A stretch of DNA of 46,078 nucleotides. It comes from Nostoc sp. B(2019) (lineage in GTDB: Bacteria > Cyanobacteriota > Cyanobacteriia > Cyanobacteriales > Nostocaceae). The first letter of the stretch is position 1. Each line of letters starts with the position of its first letter. Of the stretch, positions 35,047 to 44,764 are shown in pieces. Location: NCBI RefSeq assembly GCF_010091925.1, contig NZ_WVID01000039.1, positions 1-46,078 on the forward strand, given 5' to 3'. The notes below the pieces were generated by a model that worked only from the letters and a program-made list of their open reading frames with translations, was not told where the DNA came from and did not search any database. The position numbers and the translations under genes were made by a program.

Positions 35047-35342
35047 TTTTCATTTGTCATTAGTGAAAAATCGAAAGTTCCTCATTCCCCATTCCCCATT
35101 CCCCAGCCCAAATATTACATTTTCGTTACATAAACCAAAGTAATCACTCTTATTAATTGTCAATATGCGTTAATAAATGTTGCATTTTTTATATCGATTT
35201 GTGTCATATAGACGACAAAATGACCAGTGGATAAGCGTTTTCTGATAAAAAGTTCATATTGCCGAAGATAAAAAGTCACTTGTGGCAGCATCAGCCACTA
35301 AGAACTTCCAGTAGAGAACACGCATCAAAGGAGCCTATCTGC
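35047..35342. other. Promoter region of chlH
   Basis: About 300 bp upstream of chlH and divergent from the LpxB-related gene. It contains a CATTCCCCATTCCCC repeat (about 35085-35104) and an AT-rich part. An AAAGGAG ribosome site (35328-35334) precedes the ATG at 35343. The frame is open upstream to 35259 but those codons look non-coding. Confidence 0.6.
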
Positions 35343-38300
35343 ATGTTCACCCACGTCAAGTCCACCATTAGACACATTGCGCCTGATAACCTGCGCGGAC
35401 GTAATTTAATTAAGGTGGTCTATGTCGTGCTTGAGTCCCAGTACCAGAGTGCATTGTCGCAAGCGGTTCGCACGATTAACGCGAGCAATCCCAACTTGGC
35501 GATTGAAATCAGCGGGTACTTAATTGAGGAACTCCGCGACCCAGAGAACTACGAGGAGTTCAAACGGGAAATTGAGAGTGCGAATATCTTCATCGCTTCA
35601 CTCATTTTCATCGAAGACTTAGCACAGAAAGTAGTAGCAGCTGTAGAACCACACCGCGATCACCTTGACGTTTCCGTTGTCTTTCCCTCCATGCCAGAAG
35701 TAATGCGCCTAAACAAAATGGGCAGCTTTTCTCTAGCACAGTTGGGTCAGTCAAAGAGTGCGATCGCTCAATTCATGCGGAAGCGCAAAGAAAAATCCGG
35801 TGCGGGATTCCAAGATGGAATGCTGAAGCTTTTGCGAACCCTGCCGCAAGTGCTGAAATTCCTGCCAATGGACAAGGCACAAGATGCCCGAAATTTCATG
35901 CTCAGCTTTCAGTATTGGTTGGGAGGTTCTCCAGAAAACCTGGAAAACTTCTTGCTGATGCTAGCTGATAAATATGTATTTAAAGGTTTAGAGAAACAAA
36001 ATTTTGCATCTACTACATATCAACAGCCGGTGGTTTATCCCGATTTAGGGATTTGGCATCCTTTGGCTCCCAGTATGTTTGAGGATGTTAGAGAGTACCT
36101 CAATTGGTACACAGCCCGTAAGGATATATCTAGTGATCTGAAAGATCCCCTAGCTCCCTGTGTTGGGTTAGTATTGCAGCGCACCCATTTAGTTACAGGC
36201 GATGATGCCCATTATGTGGCGATGGTGCAGGAGTTGGAAGCATTAGGCGCACGGGTACTTCCTGTGTTTGCTGGTGGTTTGGATTTCTCTAAGCCTGTAG
36301 ATGCTTACTTCTACGAACCAACTACCAACACACAGTTAGTAGATGCAGTGGTATCACTGACTGGTTTTGCCCTTGTTGGTGGCCCAGCAAGACAAGACCA
36401 TCCTAAAGCAATTGAGTCACTTAAGCGCTTAAATCGTCCTTACATGGTAGCGTTACCCTTAGTATTCCAAACCACAGAGGAGTGGATGGATAGCGATTTG
36501 GGTTTGCATCCGATTCAAGTAGCTTTGCAAATTGCGATCCCCGAATTGGATGGGGCAATTGAGCCGATAATTTTATCCGGTAGAGATGGGACTACAGGGA
36601 AAGCGATCGCACTACGCGATCGGGTTGAAGCTGTGGCCGAACGCGCCTTAAAATGGGCGAACCTCCGCCGCAAGCCGAAGCTTGATAAAAAAGTTGCCAT
36701 CACCGTTTTCAGCTTCCCGCCAGATAAAGGCAACGTGGGAACCGCCGCTTATTTAGATGTTTTCGGCTCCATCTACGAGGTAATGAAAGCCCTCAAAAAT
36801 AACGGCTACGACTTACCAGAATTGCCCGAATCCGCCGAAGCGCTGATGCAAGAAGTCATCCACGACGCCCAAGCACAGTACAGCAGCCCTGAACTCAACA
36901 TTGCTTACAAGATGTCAGTGCCAGAATATGAGGCACTCACCCCCTACTCCCAACGCCTAGAAGAAAACTGGGGCCCACCTCCTGGACATCTCAACAGCGA
37001 TGGGCAAAACCTGCTGGTATACGGCAAACAATTCGGTAACGTCTTCATCGGTGTGCAACCTACCTTTGGTTACGAAGGTGATCCGATGCGGTTATTGTTC
37101 TCCCGTTCAGCCAGTCCTCACCATGGTTTTGCAGCATATTACACCTACCTAGAGCAAATTTGGGGCGCTGATGCCGTACTTCACTTTGGTACACATGGTT
37201 CCTTGGAATTCATGCCAGGTAAGCAAATGGGGATGTCTGGCGACTGCTATCCAGATAACTTGATTGGCTCAATTCCCAACCTGTATTACTACGCAGCAAA
37301 TAATCCCAGTGAGGCGACAATTGCCAAGCGTCGGAGTTATGCCGAGACAATTTCCTACCTGACACCTCCGGCAGAGAATGCTGGTTTATATAAAGGTTTG
37401 AAGGAACTCAGCGGGTTAATTGCTTCTTACCAAACCTTGAAAGATAGTGGACGCGGTGTTTCCATAGTTAACAGCATTATGGATAAATGCCGCATCGTGA
37501 ATCTGGATAAGGATATCAACCTCCCAGAAACCGATGCTAAAGATATGACTGCCGAGGAGCGGGATAATATTGTTGGCAACGTCTACCGGAAGTTGATGGA
37601 GATTGAGTCGAGATTATTGCCTTGTGGTTTGCATGTTATTGGTAAACCACCAAGTGCAGAAGAAGCGATCGCAACTCTCGTCAATATCGCCAGCTTAGAT
37701 CGTCAGGAAGAAGGACTTCAAGGCTTACCCGGAATTATCGCTAACAGCATTGGGCGCAACATTGACGATATTTACCAAAATAACGACAGAGGTATTTTAG
37801 AAGATGTCCAACTATTGCAAGACATCACCTTAGCTACCCGCGCCGCAGTTAGTGCCCTTGTGCAAGAGCAAACCGACGCTGAAGGGCGAGTTTCTCTAGT
37901 TTCCCGGTTGAATTTCTTCAACATGGGCAAAAAAGAGCCTTGGGTAGAAGCATTGCATAAAGCAGGCTATCCCAAAGTGGATACAGCAGCCCTGAAACCT
38001 CTGTTTGAGTATTTGGAATTCTGTCTGCAACAAGTTTGTGCTGACAACGAACTAGGAGCATTACTCAGAGGCTTAGAAGGCGAGTACATCCTACCCGGAC
38101 CTGGTGGCGATCCCATTCGCAACCCGGATGTATTGCCCACAGGTAAGAATATCCATGCACTAGACCCCCAATCTATCCCCACAACGGCAGCAGTCCAATC
38201 AGCCAAAATTGTCGTAGACAGGCTTTTGGCGCGTAACAAAGCCGAAAACGATGGAAAATGGCCAGAAACCATCGCCTGCGTCCTTTGGGGAACCGATAAC

Positions 38301-39329
38301 ATCAAAACTTACGGTGAATCCCTAGCCCAAATTATGTGGATGGTGGGTGTACGTCCAGTTCCCGATGCCTTGGGACGGGTGAACAAATTGGAATTGATAT
38401 CTTTAGAAGAGTTGGGACGCCCCAGAATAGATGTGGTAATCAACTGTTCTGGTGTATTCCGCGACTTGTTCATCAACCAAATGAACCTGCTAGACCAAGG
38501 GGTGAAGATGGCGGCTGAAGCGGATGAACCCTTAGAAATGAACTTTGTTCGCAAACACGCTTTGCAACAAGCTGAGGAAATGGGGATTAATCTGCGTCAA
38601 GCGGCGACGCGCGTTTTCTCCAACGCTTCTGGTTCCTACTCGTCAAATATCAACTTGGCAGTAGAAAACAGCACTTGGGACAGCGAAGCCGAGTTGCAGG
38701 AAATGTATCTCAACCGGAAATCCTTCTCCTTCAATTCCGATAACCCCGGAATTATGGACGAATCCCGGCAGATTTTTGAAAGTACATTGAAAACTGCTGA
38801 TGCAACTTTCCAAAATCTGGATTCTTCCGAAATTAGCTTAACGGATGTTTCCCACTACTTTGACTCAGATCCCACCAAGCTAGTGGCAAGTCTGCGAGGT
38901 GATGGCAAGAAACCATCATCTTACATTGCAGATACAACCACAGCTAACGCCCAAGTGCGGACATTATCAGAAACCGTGCGCTTAGATGCGCGTACCAAAT
39001 TGTTAAATCCCAAATGGTATGAGGGGATGCTGTCTCACGGTTACGAAGGTGTGCGCGAACTCTCCAAGCGGTTGGTGAATACAACAGGTTGGAGTGCAAC
39101 AGCCGGCGCTGTGGATAACTGGATTTATGAGGATACTAACGAAACCTTCATCAAAGATGAAGAAATGCAGAAACGGTTGCTCAACCTTAACCCTCATTCT
39201 TTCCGCAAAATTGTATCAACTTTGTTGGAAGTGAATGGACGCGGTTATTGGGAGACTAGCGACGAGAATTTAGATCGTCTGCGCGAGTTGTACCAAGAAG
39301 CTGAAGACCGGATTGAAGGGATAGACTAG
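35343..39329 (+). CDS. chlH: Magnesium chelatase subunit H
   Basis: ChlH binds protoporphyrin IX and, with the ChlI/ChlD AAA motor, inserts Mg2+, the first committed step of chlorophyll synthesis. The 1,328-residue length, the start [20 protein letters not shown] and internal blocks such as [42 protein letters not shown] and [11 protein letters not shown] are those of the CobN/Mg-chelatase family. I moved the start from 35259 to ATG 35343 because it has a perfect AAAGGAG site 8 nt upstream and matches the usual N-terminus. ChlI and ChlD are not in the window. A terminator follows the stop. Confidence 0.97.
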   Translation: MFTHVKSTIRHIAPDNLRGRNLIKVVYVVLESQYQSALSQAVRTINASNPNLAIEISGYLIEELRDPENYEEFKREIESANIFIASLIFIEDLAQKVVAAVEPHRDHLDVSVVFPSMPEVMRLNKMGSFSLAQLGQSKSAIAQFMRKRKEKSGAGFQDGMLKLLRTLPQVLKFLPMDKAQDARNFMLSFQYWLGGSPENLENFLLMLADKYVFKGLEKQNFASTTYQQPVVYPDLGIWHPLAPSMFEDVREYLNWYTARKDISSDLKDPLAPCVGLVLQRTHLVTGDDAHYVAMVQELEALGARVLPVFAGGLDFSKPVDAYFYEPTTNTQLVDAVVSLTGFALVGGPARQDHPKAIESLKRLNRPYMVALPLVFQTTEEWMDSDLGLHPIQVALQIAIPELDGAIEPIILSGRDGTTGKAIALRDRVEAVAERALKWANLRRKPKLDKKVAITVFSFPPDKGNVGTAAYLDVFGSIYEVMKALKNNGYDLPELPESAEALMQEVIHDAQAQYSSPELNIAYKMSVPEYEALTPYSQRLEENWGPPPGHLNSDGQNLLVYGKQFGNVFIGVQPTFGYEGDPMRLLFSRSASPHHGFAAYYTYLEQIWGADAVLHFGTHGSLEFMPGKQMGMSGDCYPDNLIGSIPNLYYYAANNPSEATIAKRRSYAETISYLTPPAENAGLYKGLKELSGLIASYQTLKDSGRGVSIVNSIMDKCRIVNLDKDINLPETDAKDMTAEERDNIVGNVYRKLMEIESRLLPCGLHVIGKPPSAEEAIATLVNIASLDRQEEGLQGLPGIIANSIGRNIDDIYQNNDRGILEDVQLLQDITLATRAAVSALVQEQTDAEGRVSLVSRLNFFNMGKKEPWVEALHKAGYPKVDTAALKPLFEYLEFCLQQVCADNELGALLRGLEGEYILPGPGGDPIRNPDVLPTGKNIHALDPQSIPTTAAVQSAKIVVDRLLARNKAENDGKWPETIACVLWGTDNIKTYGESLAQIMWMVGVRPVPDALGRVNKLELISLEELGRPRIDVVINCSGVFRDLFINQMNLLDQGVKMAAEADEPLEMNFVRKHALQQAEEMGINLRQAATRVFSNASGSYSSNINLAVENSTWDSEAELQEMYLNRKSFSFNSDNPGIMDESRQIFESTLKTADATFQNLDSSEISLTDVSHYFDSDPTKLVASLRGDGKKPSSYIADTTTANAQVRTLSETVRLDARTKLLNPKWYEGMLSHGYEGVRELSKRLVNTTGWSATAGAVDNWIYEDTNETFIKDEEMQKRLLNLNPHSFRKIVSTLLEVNGRGYWETSDENLDRLRELYQEAEDRIEGID

Positions 39330-39338
39330 GATTACATG

Positions 39339-39366
39339 GGCAGGCATAAAGCCTGCCTTAACTTTT
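39339..39366 (+). terminator. Rho-independent terminator of chlH
   Basis: GGCAGGC (39339-39345), loop ATAAA, GCCTGCC (39351-39357), then TTAACTTTT. It lies 10 bp after the chlH stop and just before the Uma2 gene. Confidence 0.85.
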
Positions 39367-39377
39367 CAATCTGAGAT

Positions 39378-39959
39378 ATGACTATGAATGCTTTAACGGT
39401 CAACCTTAAATCAGTATTGGAACTGACAGATGAGCAGTTTTTTAATCTATGTCAGGCAAACCGTGACTTGAGGTTTGAACGCACTGCAACCGGAGAATTA
39501 ATTATCATGCCACCAACCGGGGGAGAAACCGGAAATCGTAATGGTAAACTAAATCAACAATTATTTAATTGGTCAGATACCGATGGTACTGGCATCGCTT
39601 TTGATTCTTCTACTTGTTTTAAATTACCTAATGGTGCAGATCGTTCACCTGATGCTTCTTGGATAAAATTAGAACGATGGGATGCTTTAACTGAAGAAGA
39701 AAAACAAAAGTTTCCCCCTATTTCTCCTGATTTTGTTGTTGAGCTACTTTCGCCAAGTGATAGTTTGAAAGTTACTCAAGAAAAGATGAGAGAATACATA
39801 GATAATGGTGTGCGTTTGGGTTGGTTAATTAATCGTAAATCGCGGCAAGTGGAGATTTATCGACAAGGGAAAGAGGTTGAGGTGTTGGAATCGCCTGTTA
39901 TCTTGTCAGGAGAAGGTGTTTTACAGGGGTTTATTTTAAACCTTGAGGCGATTTGGTAA
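39378..39959 (+). CDS. Uma2-family putative endonuclease (DUF820), copy 1
   Basis: 193 residues. Uma2 proteins have a PD-(D/E)XK nuclease fold and are very abundant in cyanobacteria; their biological role is unproven. The core is visible: SPDASWI (first Asp), then FPPISPDFVVELLSPSD (second Asp-Glu and the E-x-x-S variant), then MREYIDNGVRLGWLINR and the C-terminal beta strands. It is 45% or so alike, by eye, to the second copy at 44004. A second ATG two codons in is an alternative start. Confidence 0.88.
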   Translation: MTMNALTVNLKSVLELTDEQFFNLCQANRDLRFERTATGELIIMPPTGGETGNRNGKLNQQLFNWSDTDGTGIAFDSSTCFKLPNGADRSPDASWIKLERWDALTEEEKQKFPPISPDFVVELLSPSDSLKVTQEKMREYIDNGVRLGWLINRKSRQVEIYRQGKEVEVLESPVILSGEGVLQGFILNLEAIW

Positions 39960-40030
39960 GTGAATAACAAAACAAAAGTCCTGACAAATTTAGACGCAGT
40001 AGCACCTTGAAAATTATCATTAACTATTGT

Positions 40031-40047
40031 ATTAATATAATATTAAT
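40031..40047. promoter_or_regulatory. Inverted repeat upstream of the HigA-type gene, candidate autoregulatory operator
   Basis: ATTAATAT-A-ATATTAAT: 8-bp arms around one base, 55 bp before the start codon. HigA antitoxins bind such sites to repress their own operon. Confidence 0.5.
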
Positions 40048-40102
40048 TGGTTAGACAATGCCAAATAAGGCTAACAAAATTTTTAAGTAAGAAGTATTAA
40101 TT

Positions 40103-40414
40103 ATGGATAATTGGCAAGATATTACTAATGATAGATTAGTAAGAACAATACATCCTGGCGAAGTAATTGCAGATATTTTAGATGATTTAGATATTAATAC
40201 CGCAAAGTTTGCAGAAATTTTAGGACTATCTAATCAAACAATTCAGGAAATTATTAATGGTCAAAGAGCAATTACAGTAGATATAGCAATACGTCTAGGT
40301 AAAGCTTTAGGAAATGGCCCAAGACTTTGGCTTAATCTTCAGCAAAAAGTTGATCTTTGGGATGCTTTGCACAGCCATAAAGAAGAATATGAGCAAGTAA
40401 TGACATTGGTTTAG
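40103..40414 (+). CDS. higA: HigA-type XRE antitoxin without visible HigB
   Basis: 103 residues. It has the HigA layout: HPGEVIADILDDLDINTAKFAEILGLSNQTIQEIINGQRAIT is the XRE helix-turn-helix, followed by IAIRLGKALGNGPRLWLNLQ, the characteristic end. HigB would normally be just upstream, but the preceding 143 bp have no ORF and the next downstream gene is an NYN nuclease 136 bp away. It is thus an orphan antitoxin or regulator, or it is paired with a non-canonical partner. Confidence 0.88.
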   Translation: MDNWQDITNDRLVRTIHPGEVIADILDDLDINTAKFAEILGLSNQTIQEIINGQRAITVDIAIRLGKALGNGPRLWLNLQQKVDLWDALHSHKEEYEQVMTLV

Positions 40415-40549
40415 AAAAAATTGTGAATAATTATTTTTTTAATAATTGAAATTCACAGGAATTTTCAGGTAGTAGAGTAGAATCCAGTAATATAAGTTTT
40501 TTATGTTACATAGTTAGTGTGCATTTAGCAAAGAGAGTAAAGACACTAA

Positions 40550-41110
40550 ATGAAAATTTTTACCTACGTAGACAATTCTAACCTGTTTATAGAAGGCCGA
40601 CGGCTATCTGCTGTAAACAAGAGAATTGATGGAGTTTGTAATATCTATGAAGCAATCAATCTGAAAATATTTGATAACGATTGGTATACGGACTACGGTC
40701 GCTTGCATGAATTTTTATGCGGCACAGAAAAGTCAGAGATTGGCGGGACTAGGCTTTGGGGATCGCCTCCCCCCAAAGATACTTTCTGGGATTACGTTAA
40801 AAGCAAAGGTTTTGATGTTCAAACCTATGAACGTTCAAAAGGTAGAGAGAAAAAAGTCGATACTGCAATTGCTTACCAAATTGGAAAAGATTCAGGCAAA
40901 ATAATCGATAAAGAAAATGACATAATCGTTATTGCAGCAGGCGACAAAGATTATATGCCTTGCATAGATGATTTGACTAGTGATGGCTTCAGAGTTCATG
41001 TTGCTTTTTGGGGACACGCTGCAAGAGAAGTGCAAGAGGCGGCTACAAAATTTATTAATCTCGATCCCCATCAAGATTATTTGAGTGCATTTTGGTGTCG
41101 GCCACAATAG
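40550..41110 (+). CDS. NYN-domain (LabA/DUF88-type) putative RNase
   Basis: 186 residues. NYN domains are PIN-like metal-dependent ribonucleases. The conserved acidic residues are visible: FTYVDNSNLFIEGRR (Asp8 and Asn), KKVDTAIAYQI (Asp near 104) and IVIAAGDKDYMPCI (Asp near 127/129), and the last strand VHVAFWG. It is close to the full NYN length. A role as RNA cutter in a stress or addiction setting fits the neighbourhood, but the partner is unknown; the HigA-type gene just upstream is a candidate. Confidence 0.85.
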   Translation: MKIFTYVDNSNLFIEGRRLSAVNKRIDGVCNIYEAINLKIFDNDWYTDYGRLHEFLCGTEKSEIGGTRLWGSPPPKDTFWDYVKSKGFDVQTYERSKGREKKVDTAIAYQIGKDSGKIIDKENDIIVIAAGDKDYMPCIDDLTSDGFRVHVAFWGHAAREVQEAATKFINLDPHQDYLSAFWCRPQ

Positions 41111-41130
41111 AGACACCAACCAATAAGTAT

Positions 41131-41296
41131 CGCTTTATTTTTGAGGTTTTATGCAAGGCGATACCTACGGTGAGCTTCTCTACGAGACGCTTCGCGAACG
41201 CTAAGGCACTCACTCTTTCACAACAGGCGATGTCTAACGACAAGCCGCTACGCGTCTACGCTTTATTTTTGAGGTTTTCTGCAAGGCGATCGCTCT
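41131..41296. repeat. Interspersed repeat cluster with the TTTTTGAGGTTTTCTG module (copies 1-2)
   Basis: Contains two copies of TATTTTTGAGGTTTT(C/A)TGCAAGGCGAT (near 41132 and 41264), the CTACGAGACGCTTCGCGAACG module (about 41180) and ACAAGCCGCTACGCGTCTACG (about 41240). It separates the NYN gene from the RelB/ParE pair. Confidence 0.85.
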
Positions 41297-41396
41297 ATTG
41301 GGCATCAAAGCAAATGCAGTGTTTGATTTGATGGACAAAATCTTGTCCGCTATATTTAAGGTGTACCAGTTGCTTCCTCACTCCAAGTTAATCAGT

Positions 41397-41621
41397 ATGG
41401 ATATCACAGCTACTTTGAATGAAATCGCAACTCTGAGTGTTGAAGATAGAATCCGTATTGTGCAGGCAATTTGGGATAGCATCGCAGCAGAGCAAGTTTA
41501 CCCTGATTTAACCGATGCACAAAAGCAAGAGCTTGATCGTCGAACTGCTGACTATGATTCAAATCCAGATAATGTGCTGACTTGGGAGGAAATCAAAGCA
41601 TCAATTAAGGGGCAGCAATGA
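41397..41621 (+). CDS. RelB-type addiction-module antitoxin
   Basis: 74 residues from the ATG at 41397 (MDITATLNEIATLSVEDRI). The frame is open back to 41298, but that part is repeat DNA. The sequence ITATLNEIATLSVEDRIRIVQAIWDSI fits the small 'putative addiction module' antitoxin family that pairs with ParE/RelE toxins. It overlaps the toxin start by 4 bp (ATGA), the usual coupling. Confidence 0.88.
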   Translation: MDITATLNEIATLSVEDRIRIVQAIWDSIAAEQVYPDLTDAQKQELDRRTADYDSNPDNVLTWEEIKASIKGQQ

Positions 41622-41914
41622 ATTATGTCCTGGTGTTTCGCTCAGAGGTTCGAGAAGAACTTAATGAGGCGCACAGTTGGTACGAGAGTCAGAAACCCGG
41701 TCTGGGTGACGAGTTTTTAGACTGTGTAGACGAAACGGTGAATCGAATTTCTCAGATGCCAGAATCCTATGTAATTGTCTACGGTGATATTCGACGAGCA
41801 GTAGTGCGACGATTTCCCTATGCTGTGTACTATCGGATTGTGTCGAGTCGAGTAATAGTGACGGCAATTTTTCATGGTCGCAGAGATCCAAAATCGTGGC
41901 AGACGCGAACCTAA
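41618..41914 (+). CDS. ParE/RelE-type toxin
   Basis: 98 residues. VLVFRSEVREELNEAHSWYESQKPGLGDEFL is the N-terminal helix pair of the ParE/RelE fold, and RRAVVRRFPYAVYYRIV and VIVTAIFHGRRDP are its beta sheet with the conserved Arg and Phe/His near the end. RelE members cut mRNA on the ribosome and ParE members act on gyrase; which applies is not clear. Start is coupled to the antitoxin stop. Confidence 0.9.
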   Translation: MNYVLVFRSEVREELNEAHSWYESQKPGLGDEFLDCVDETVNRISQMPESYVIVYGDIRRAVVRRFPYAVYYRIVSSRVIVTAIFHGRRDPKSWQTRT

Positions 41915-41929
41915 CACTATAATTACGGG

Positions 41930-42113
41930 CGATGTCTAATGACAAGCCGCTACGCGTCTACGCTTTATTTTTGAGATTTTCTGTAATGCGATCGCATTAT
42001 TTTTGAGGTTTTCTGTAAGGTGATCGCACTCACCCTTCCACAACAGGCGATCGCATTATTTTTGAGGTTTTCTGAAAGGCGATCGCACTAACTCTTCCAC
42101 AACAGGCGATCGC
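41930..42113. repeat. Interspersed repeat cluster with two 59-bp tandem units
   Basis: After an ACAAGCCGCTACGCGTCTACG module, HIP1 octamers occur at 41988, 42047 and 42106, exactly 59 bp apart. Each unit holds ATTATTTTTGAGGTTTTCTG, a HIP1-like site, and CTTCCACAACAG. This is the clearest copy of the local repeat and defines its unit length. Confidence 0.92.
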
Positions 42114-42218
42114 TCTTTGGGAGTGTAATTTTAAGGGGATGAGATATTGAAGTTCTCGGCCAGTGAGTATAATTATAATAAATGAACTTAATATCTAGCC
42201 AATATTACTACGAAGGAA

Positions 42219-42635
42219 ATGCCAGCAAAAGACATTTACCATGATGCTGTTAAAAATGCCTTAATTAAAGATGGCTGGACAATTATAGCTGACCCTTATT
42301 TTTTGCAGTATGAAGATGCAGAACTTTATGCTGATTTATTTGTAAAAAAAGCCTTATTAGCAGAACAAGAAGGACGGAAAATAGTTGTAGAAATCAAGAG
42401 TTTTATCAGTCCTTCTCCCATGAGAGATTTTGAAAATGCTCTAGGTCAATATATTCTTTACCGCGATATTTTAAAACTAGCCAGTAAAAATTATAAAATT
42501 TATCTAGCAATCAGAGATACAGTATTTGATACTTTCTTTCAAAGAAAATCTATTCAAGCAGTGGTTAAACTTCAGCAAATTGAATTTATTGTTTTTAACA
42601 ATGAAAGGGAGGAAATTACTTTATGGAGAAACTAA
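42219..42635 (+). CDS. xisH: XisH-family protein
   Basis: 138 residues. It opens [20 protein letters not shown] and holds the endonuclease-like series Asp45-Leu-Tyr-Ala-Asp and IVVEIKSF (E-x-K), as expected of the PD-(D/E)XK-like XisH fold. XisH and XisI were named as factors for excision of the fdxN element in Anabaena but most genomes carry many scattered pairs with unknown role. The gene has a GAAGGAA site before its ATG and overlaps xisI by 13 bp. Confidence 0.93.
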   Translation: MPAKDIYHDAVKNALIKDGWTIIADPYFLQYEDAELYADLFVKKALLAEQEGRKIVVEIKSFISPSPMRDFENALGQYILYRDILKLASKNYKIYLAIRDTVFDTFFQRKSIQAVVKLQQIEFIVFNNEREEITLWRN

Positions 42636-42964
42636 CAGCATATCGAGAGTTAATTAAACAGGTACTAACTGAATATGATAATTTATCTCGTCAATCACCT
42701 GACAAAATTGCTGAAAATTGTTTAGTGTTTGATGAGAATCACGATCATTATCTCTGGTTAACTGTAGATTGGCAAGGTAGCAAAAGACTTAAATATACTC
42801 ATGTTCATATTCGGATTAAAAATGAGAAAATTTTCATAGAAGAAGACTGGACAGAAGAAGGAATAGCGGCTGAATTAATGAAGTTAGGTGTAAGTAGCAG
42901 CGATATTGTGTTAGCTTTTCAGCCTCCAGATGTGAGAAAATTTACAGAATTTGCAACAGCTTAA
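42623..42964 (+). CDS. xisI: XisI-family protein
   Basis: 113 residues. The family pattern [51 protein letters not shown] and [22 protein letters not shown] is present from end to end. It is the partner of XisH and its start lies inside the xisH end. Function outside fdxN excision is unknown; the two-gene, overlapping layout resembles a toxin-antitoxin pair. Confidence 0.93.
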   Translation: MEKLTAYRELIKQVLTEYDNLSRQSPDKIAENCLVFDENHDHYLWLTVDWQGSKRLKYTHVHIRIKNEKIFIEEDWTEEGIAAELMKLGVSSSDIVLAFQPPDVRKFTEFATA

Positions 42965-42977
42965 TAAGTTATTGTTC

Positions 42978-43235
42978 TACCCAGGTAATCGCACTGACTC
43001 TTCCACAACTGCCGATCGCTTAGTTTTTGAAGTTTTCTGTAAAGCAATCGCCTAAAATGCCATCATACAATCAGCGATCGCAACATACAAAAAAGAATCA
43101 GAATAACTATTGTAATCGCGCTCACTCTTTCACAACAGGTGATGTCTGACGACTAGCCCGGAGCTTTCGGAGTCTCCGGCTTTGCGCTACGCGTCTACGC
43201 TTTGTTTTTGAGAATTTCTGCAAGGCGATCGCTTC
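42978..43235. repeat. Interspersed repeat cluster between xisI and hicA
   Basis: Contains a degenerate TAGTTTTTGAAGTTTTCTG copy (about 43019), GACTCTTCCACAAC and ACTCTTTCACAACAG modules, a GTCTCCGGCTTTGCGCTACGCGTC variant (about 43172), and a final TTGTTTTTGAGAATTTCTG copy (about 43202) ending in a HIP1 octamer. No gene in this 360-bp gap. Confidence 0.85.
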
Positions 43236-43247
43236 TACATTTTTAAT

Positions 43248-43266
43248 GATATCATATTATGATATC
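43248..43266. promoter_or_regulatory. Inverted repeat upstream of hicAB, candidate HicB operator
   Basis: GATATCAT-ATT-ATGATATC, 8-bp arms, 58 bp before the hicA start and directly after the repeat cluster. HicB or HicAB complexes commonly repress their operon through such a site. Confidence 0.5.
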
Positions 43267-43324
43267 GCTGAATTGATCGCTATATTCAACTTAACTGTAA
43301 GATGGCTGTAATTGTATTGATTAA

Positions 43325-43585
43325 ATGGATCTCAATAACAAACAACGTCAGATTTTAGAGTTAATTTTTACAAATCCTGTACCAACTAATATTCTTTGGA
43401 AAGATATTGAAAGTTTATTTATAGCTCTCGGTGCTGATATTACTCAAGGTAGAGGTTCGCGGGTTCGTGTGAAATTAAATGATGTGAAAGCTGTTTTTCA
43501 CGAACCGCATCCTCAAAATGAGACAGATAAAGGAGCAGTCAAATCTGTTAGAGAATTTTTAATTAAGGCAGGAATTGAAATATGA
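43325..43585 (+). CDS. hicA: HicA-type toxin
   Basis: 86 residues. The protein has the small double-stranded-RNA-binding-like HicA fold: ILELIFTNPVPTNILWKDIESLF, GADITQGRGSRVRVKL, then VFHEPHP and KGAVKSVREFLIKAGI. In classical HicA the active His sits in GSHHxF; here that place reads GSRVRV and the histidines are in VFHEPHP, as in the long HicA subfamily. HicA cuts mRNA when not bound by HicB. The stop overlaps hicB. Confidence 0.88.
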   Translation: MDLNNKQRQILELIFTNPVPTNILWKDIESLFIALGADITQGRGSRVRVKLNDVKAVFHEPHPQNETDKGAVKSVREFLIKAGIEI

Positions 43586-43920
43586 TGACTTATAAAGGAT
43601 ACACAGCTAGTATAGAAGTAGATGTAGAAGCGGGAATACTTTTTGGTCAAGTCCTAGATATTAATGACGTAATTACCTTTAAGGCAAAAACTGTAGACGA
43701 AGCGCGTCAAGAATTTCAAATTTCTGTTGATGAGTATCTTGCTTTCTGTGAAGAACTAGGAGAGGAGCCTGATAAACCATTCTCTGGTAAACTTCCATTT
43801 CGTACAACTCCAGAACACCACCGCAAAATATTTATTGCTGCTAAAAAGGCTGGCAAAAGCATAAATGCTTGGATGGACGAGATCTTAACTGGTGCTGCGG
43901 ATAAAATAATCAATACTTAA
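43582..43920 (+). CDS. hicB: HicB-type antitoxin
   Basis: 112 residues. The N-terminal part YKGYTASIEVDVEAGILFGQVLDINDVITFKAKTVDEARQEF is the partial RNase-H-like fold of HicB that covers HicA. The C-terminal part PEHHRKIFIAAKKAGKSINAWMDEIL is a ribbon-helix-helix DNA-binding domain, so it should autoregulate. ATG at 43582 overlaps the hicA stop; a second ATG follows directly. Confidence 0.9.
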   Translation: MMTYKGYTASIEVDVEAGILFGQVLDINDVITFKAKTVDEARQEFQISVDEYLAFCEELGEEPDKPFSGKLPFRTTPEHHRKIFIAAKKAGKSINAWMDEILTGAADKIINT

Positions 43921-44003
43921 AGTCAATCATTCTAAATATTTTTTTCGCTAAAGTGCATTCGCTTTTGGCATTTTTATGGGAATATTCAAATTTAAATTTT
44001 TCT

Positions 44004-44579
44004 ATGGATGCGTTAACTATCAACTTTGCTCCTGTTTTTCAAATAAAAAATGAGCAATTCTTCCAGTTATGTCAGATAAATGAATTAATTAGATTTGAGC
44101 GTAATGCTGATGGCACATTGCTACTAATGCCTTTAGTCGGAGGTTTAACCAGCAACCGCAATGCTAACTTAACTGCTCAACTTGGAGTGTGGAATCGTGA
44201 TGAGTCACTAGGTATAGCTTTTGGTTCTTCGGTTGGGTTTATTTTACCAAATGGAGCAGTGCGTTCGCCTGACGCATCTTGGTTAAAACGTGACAGATGG
44301 GATTCTCTCACACAGGAGCAAAAAGAAGGATTTCCGCCTGTATGTCCTGATTTTGTAGCAGAATTACGTTCTGATACTGATTGTTTAAAAAGGCTACAAA
44401 ATAAAATGCAAGAGTACCGAAACAACGGTGCTAAATTAGGTTGGTTAATTGATTTAGAAAATCGGCAAGTAGAAATTTATCGCTCCGGTAGAGATGTTGA
44501 ACTACTGCAATCTCCTGCTAGTTTATCGGGAGAAGATATACTACCTGGATTTGTGCTTAATTTTGAAGATATCTGGTGA
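44004..44579 (+). CDS. Uma2-family putative endonuclease (DUF820), copy 2
   Basis: 191 residues from the ATG at 44004 (MDALTINFAPVFQIKNEQFF); the frame is open 17 codons upstream but without a ribosome site. SPDASWL, FPPVCPDFVAELRS and MQEYRNNGAKLGWLID follow the same order as copy 1. Here the nuclease core reads ELRSDTD where copy 1 reads ELLSPSD, so the conserved Ser-Pro-Ser of the family is lost; activity is uncertain. Confidence 0.87.
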   Translation: MDALTINFAPVFQIKNEQFFQLCQINELIRFERNADGTLLLMPLVGGLTSNRNANLTAQLGVWNRDESLGIAFGSSVGFILPNGAVRSPDASWLKRDRWDSLTQEQKEGFPPVCPDFVAELRSDTDCLKRLQNKMQEYRNNGAKLGWLIDLENRQVEIYRSGRDVELLQSPASLSGEDILPGFVLNFEDIW

Positions 44580-44599
44580 ATTGATTAACATACGAAGTG

Positions 44600-44692
44600 T
44601 GTAGGCGTAGCCCGCCGTAGGCATCGCATTGTTTTTGAGGTTTTCTGTAATGCGATCGCATTGTTTTTGAGGTTTTCTGCAAGGCGATCGCT
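44600..44692. repeat. Interspersed repeat cluster after the second Uma2 gene
   Basis: GTAGGCGTAGCCCGCCG...GGCATCGC (about 44601-44628) is the same module that codes part of the ZIP N-terminus at 9960. It is followed by two TTGTTTTTGAGGTTTTCTG copies (44630 and 44662), the second ending in a HIP1 octamer. Confidence 0.9.
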
Positions 44693-44764
44693 ACATTAGT
44701 TACAACACAAAGACAATCGGTAGGCAAGCTATAATTTATTCAAAGTGAAACTGATATTCCCTTT

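Noticed and set aside
41131-42113. Insertion sequence or transposase
   Set aside because: Only short repeat modules; no transposase frame and no terminal inverted repeats.
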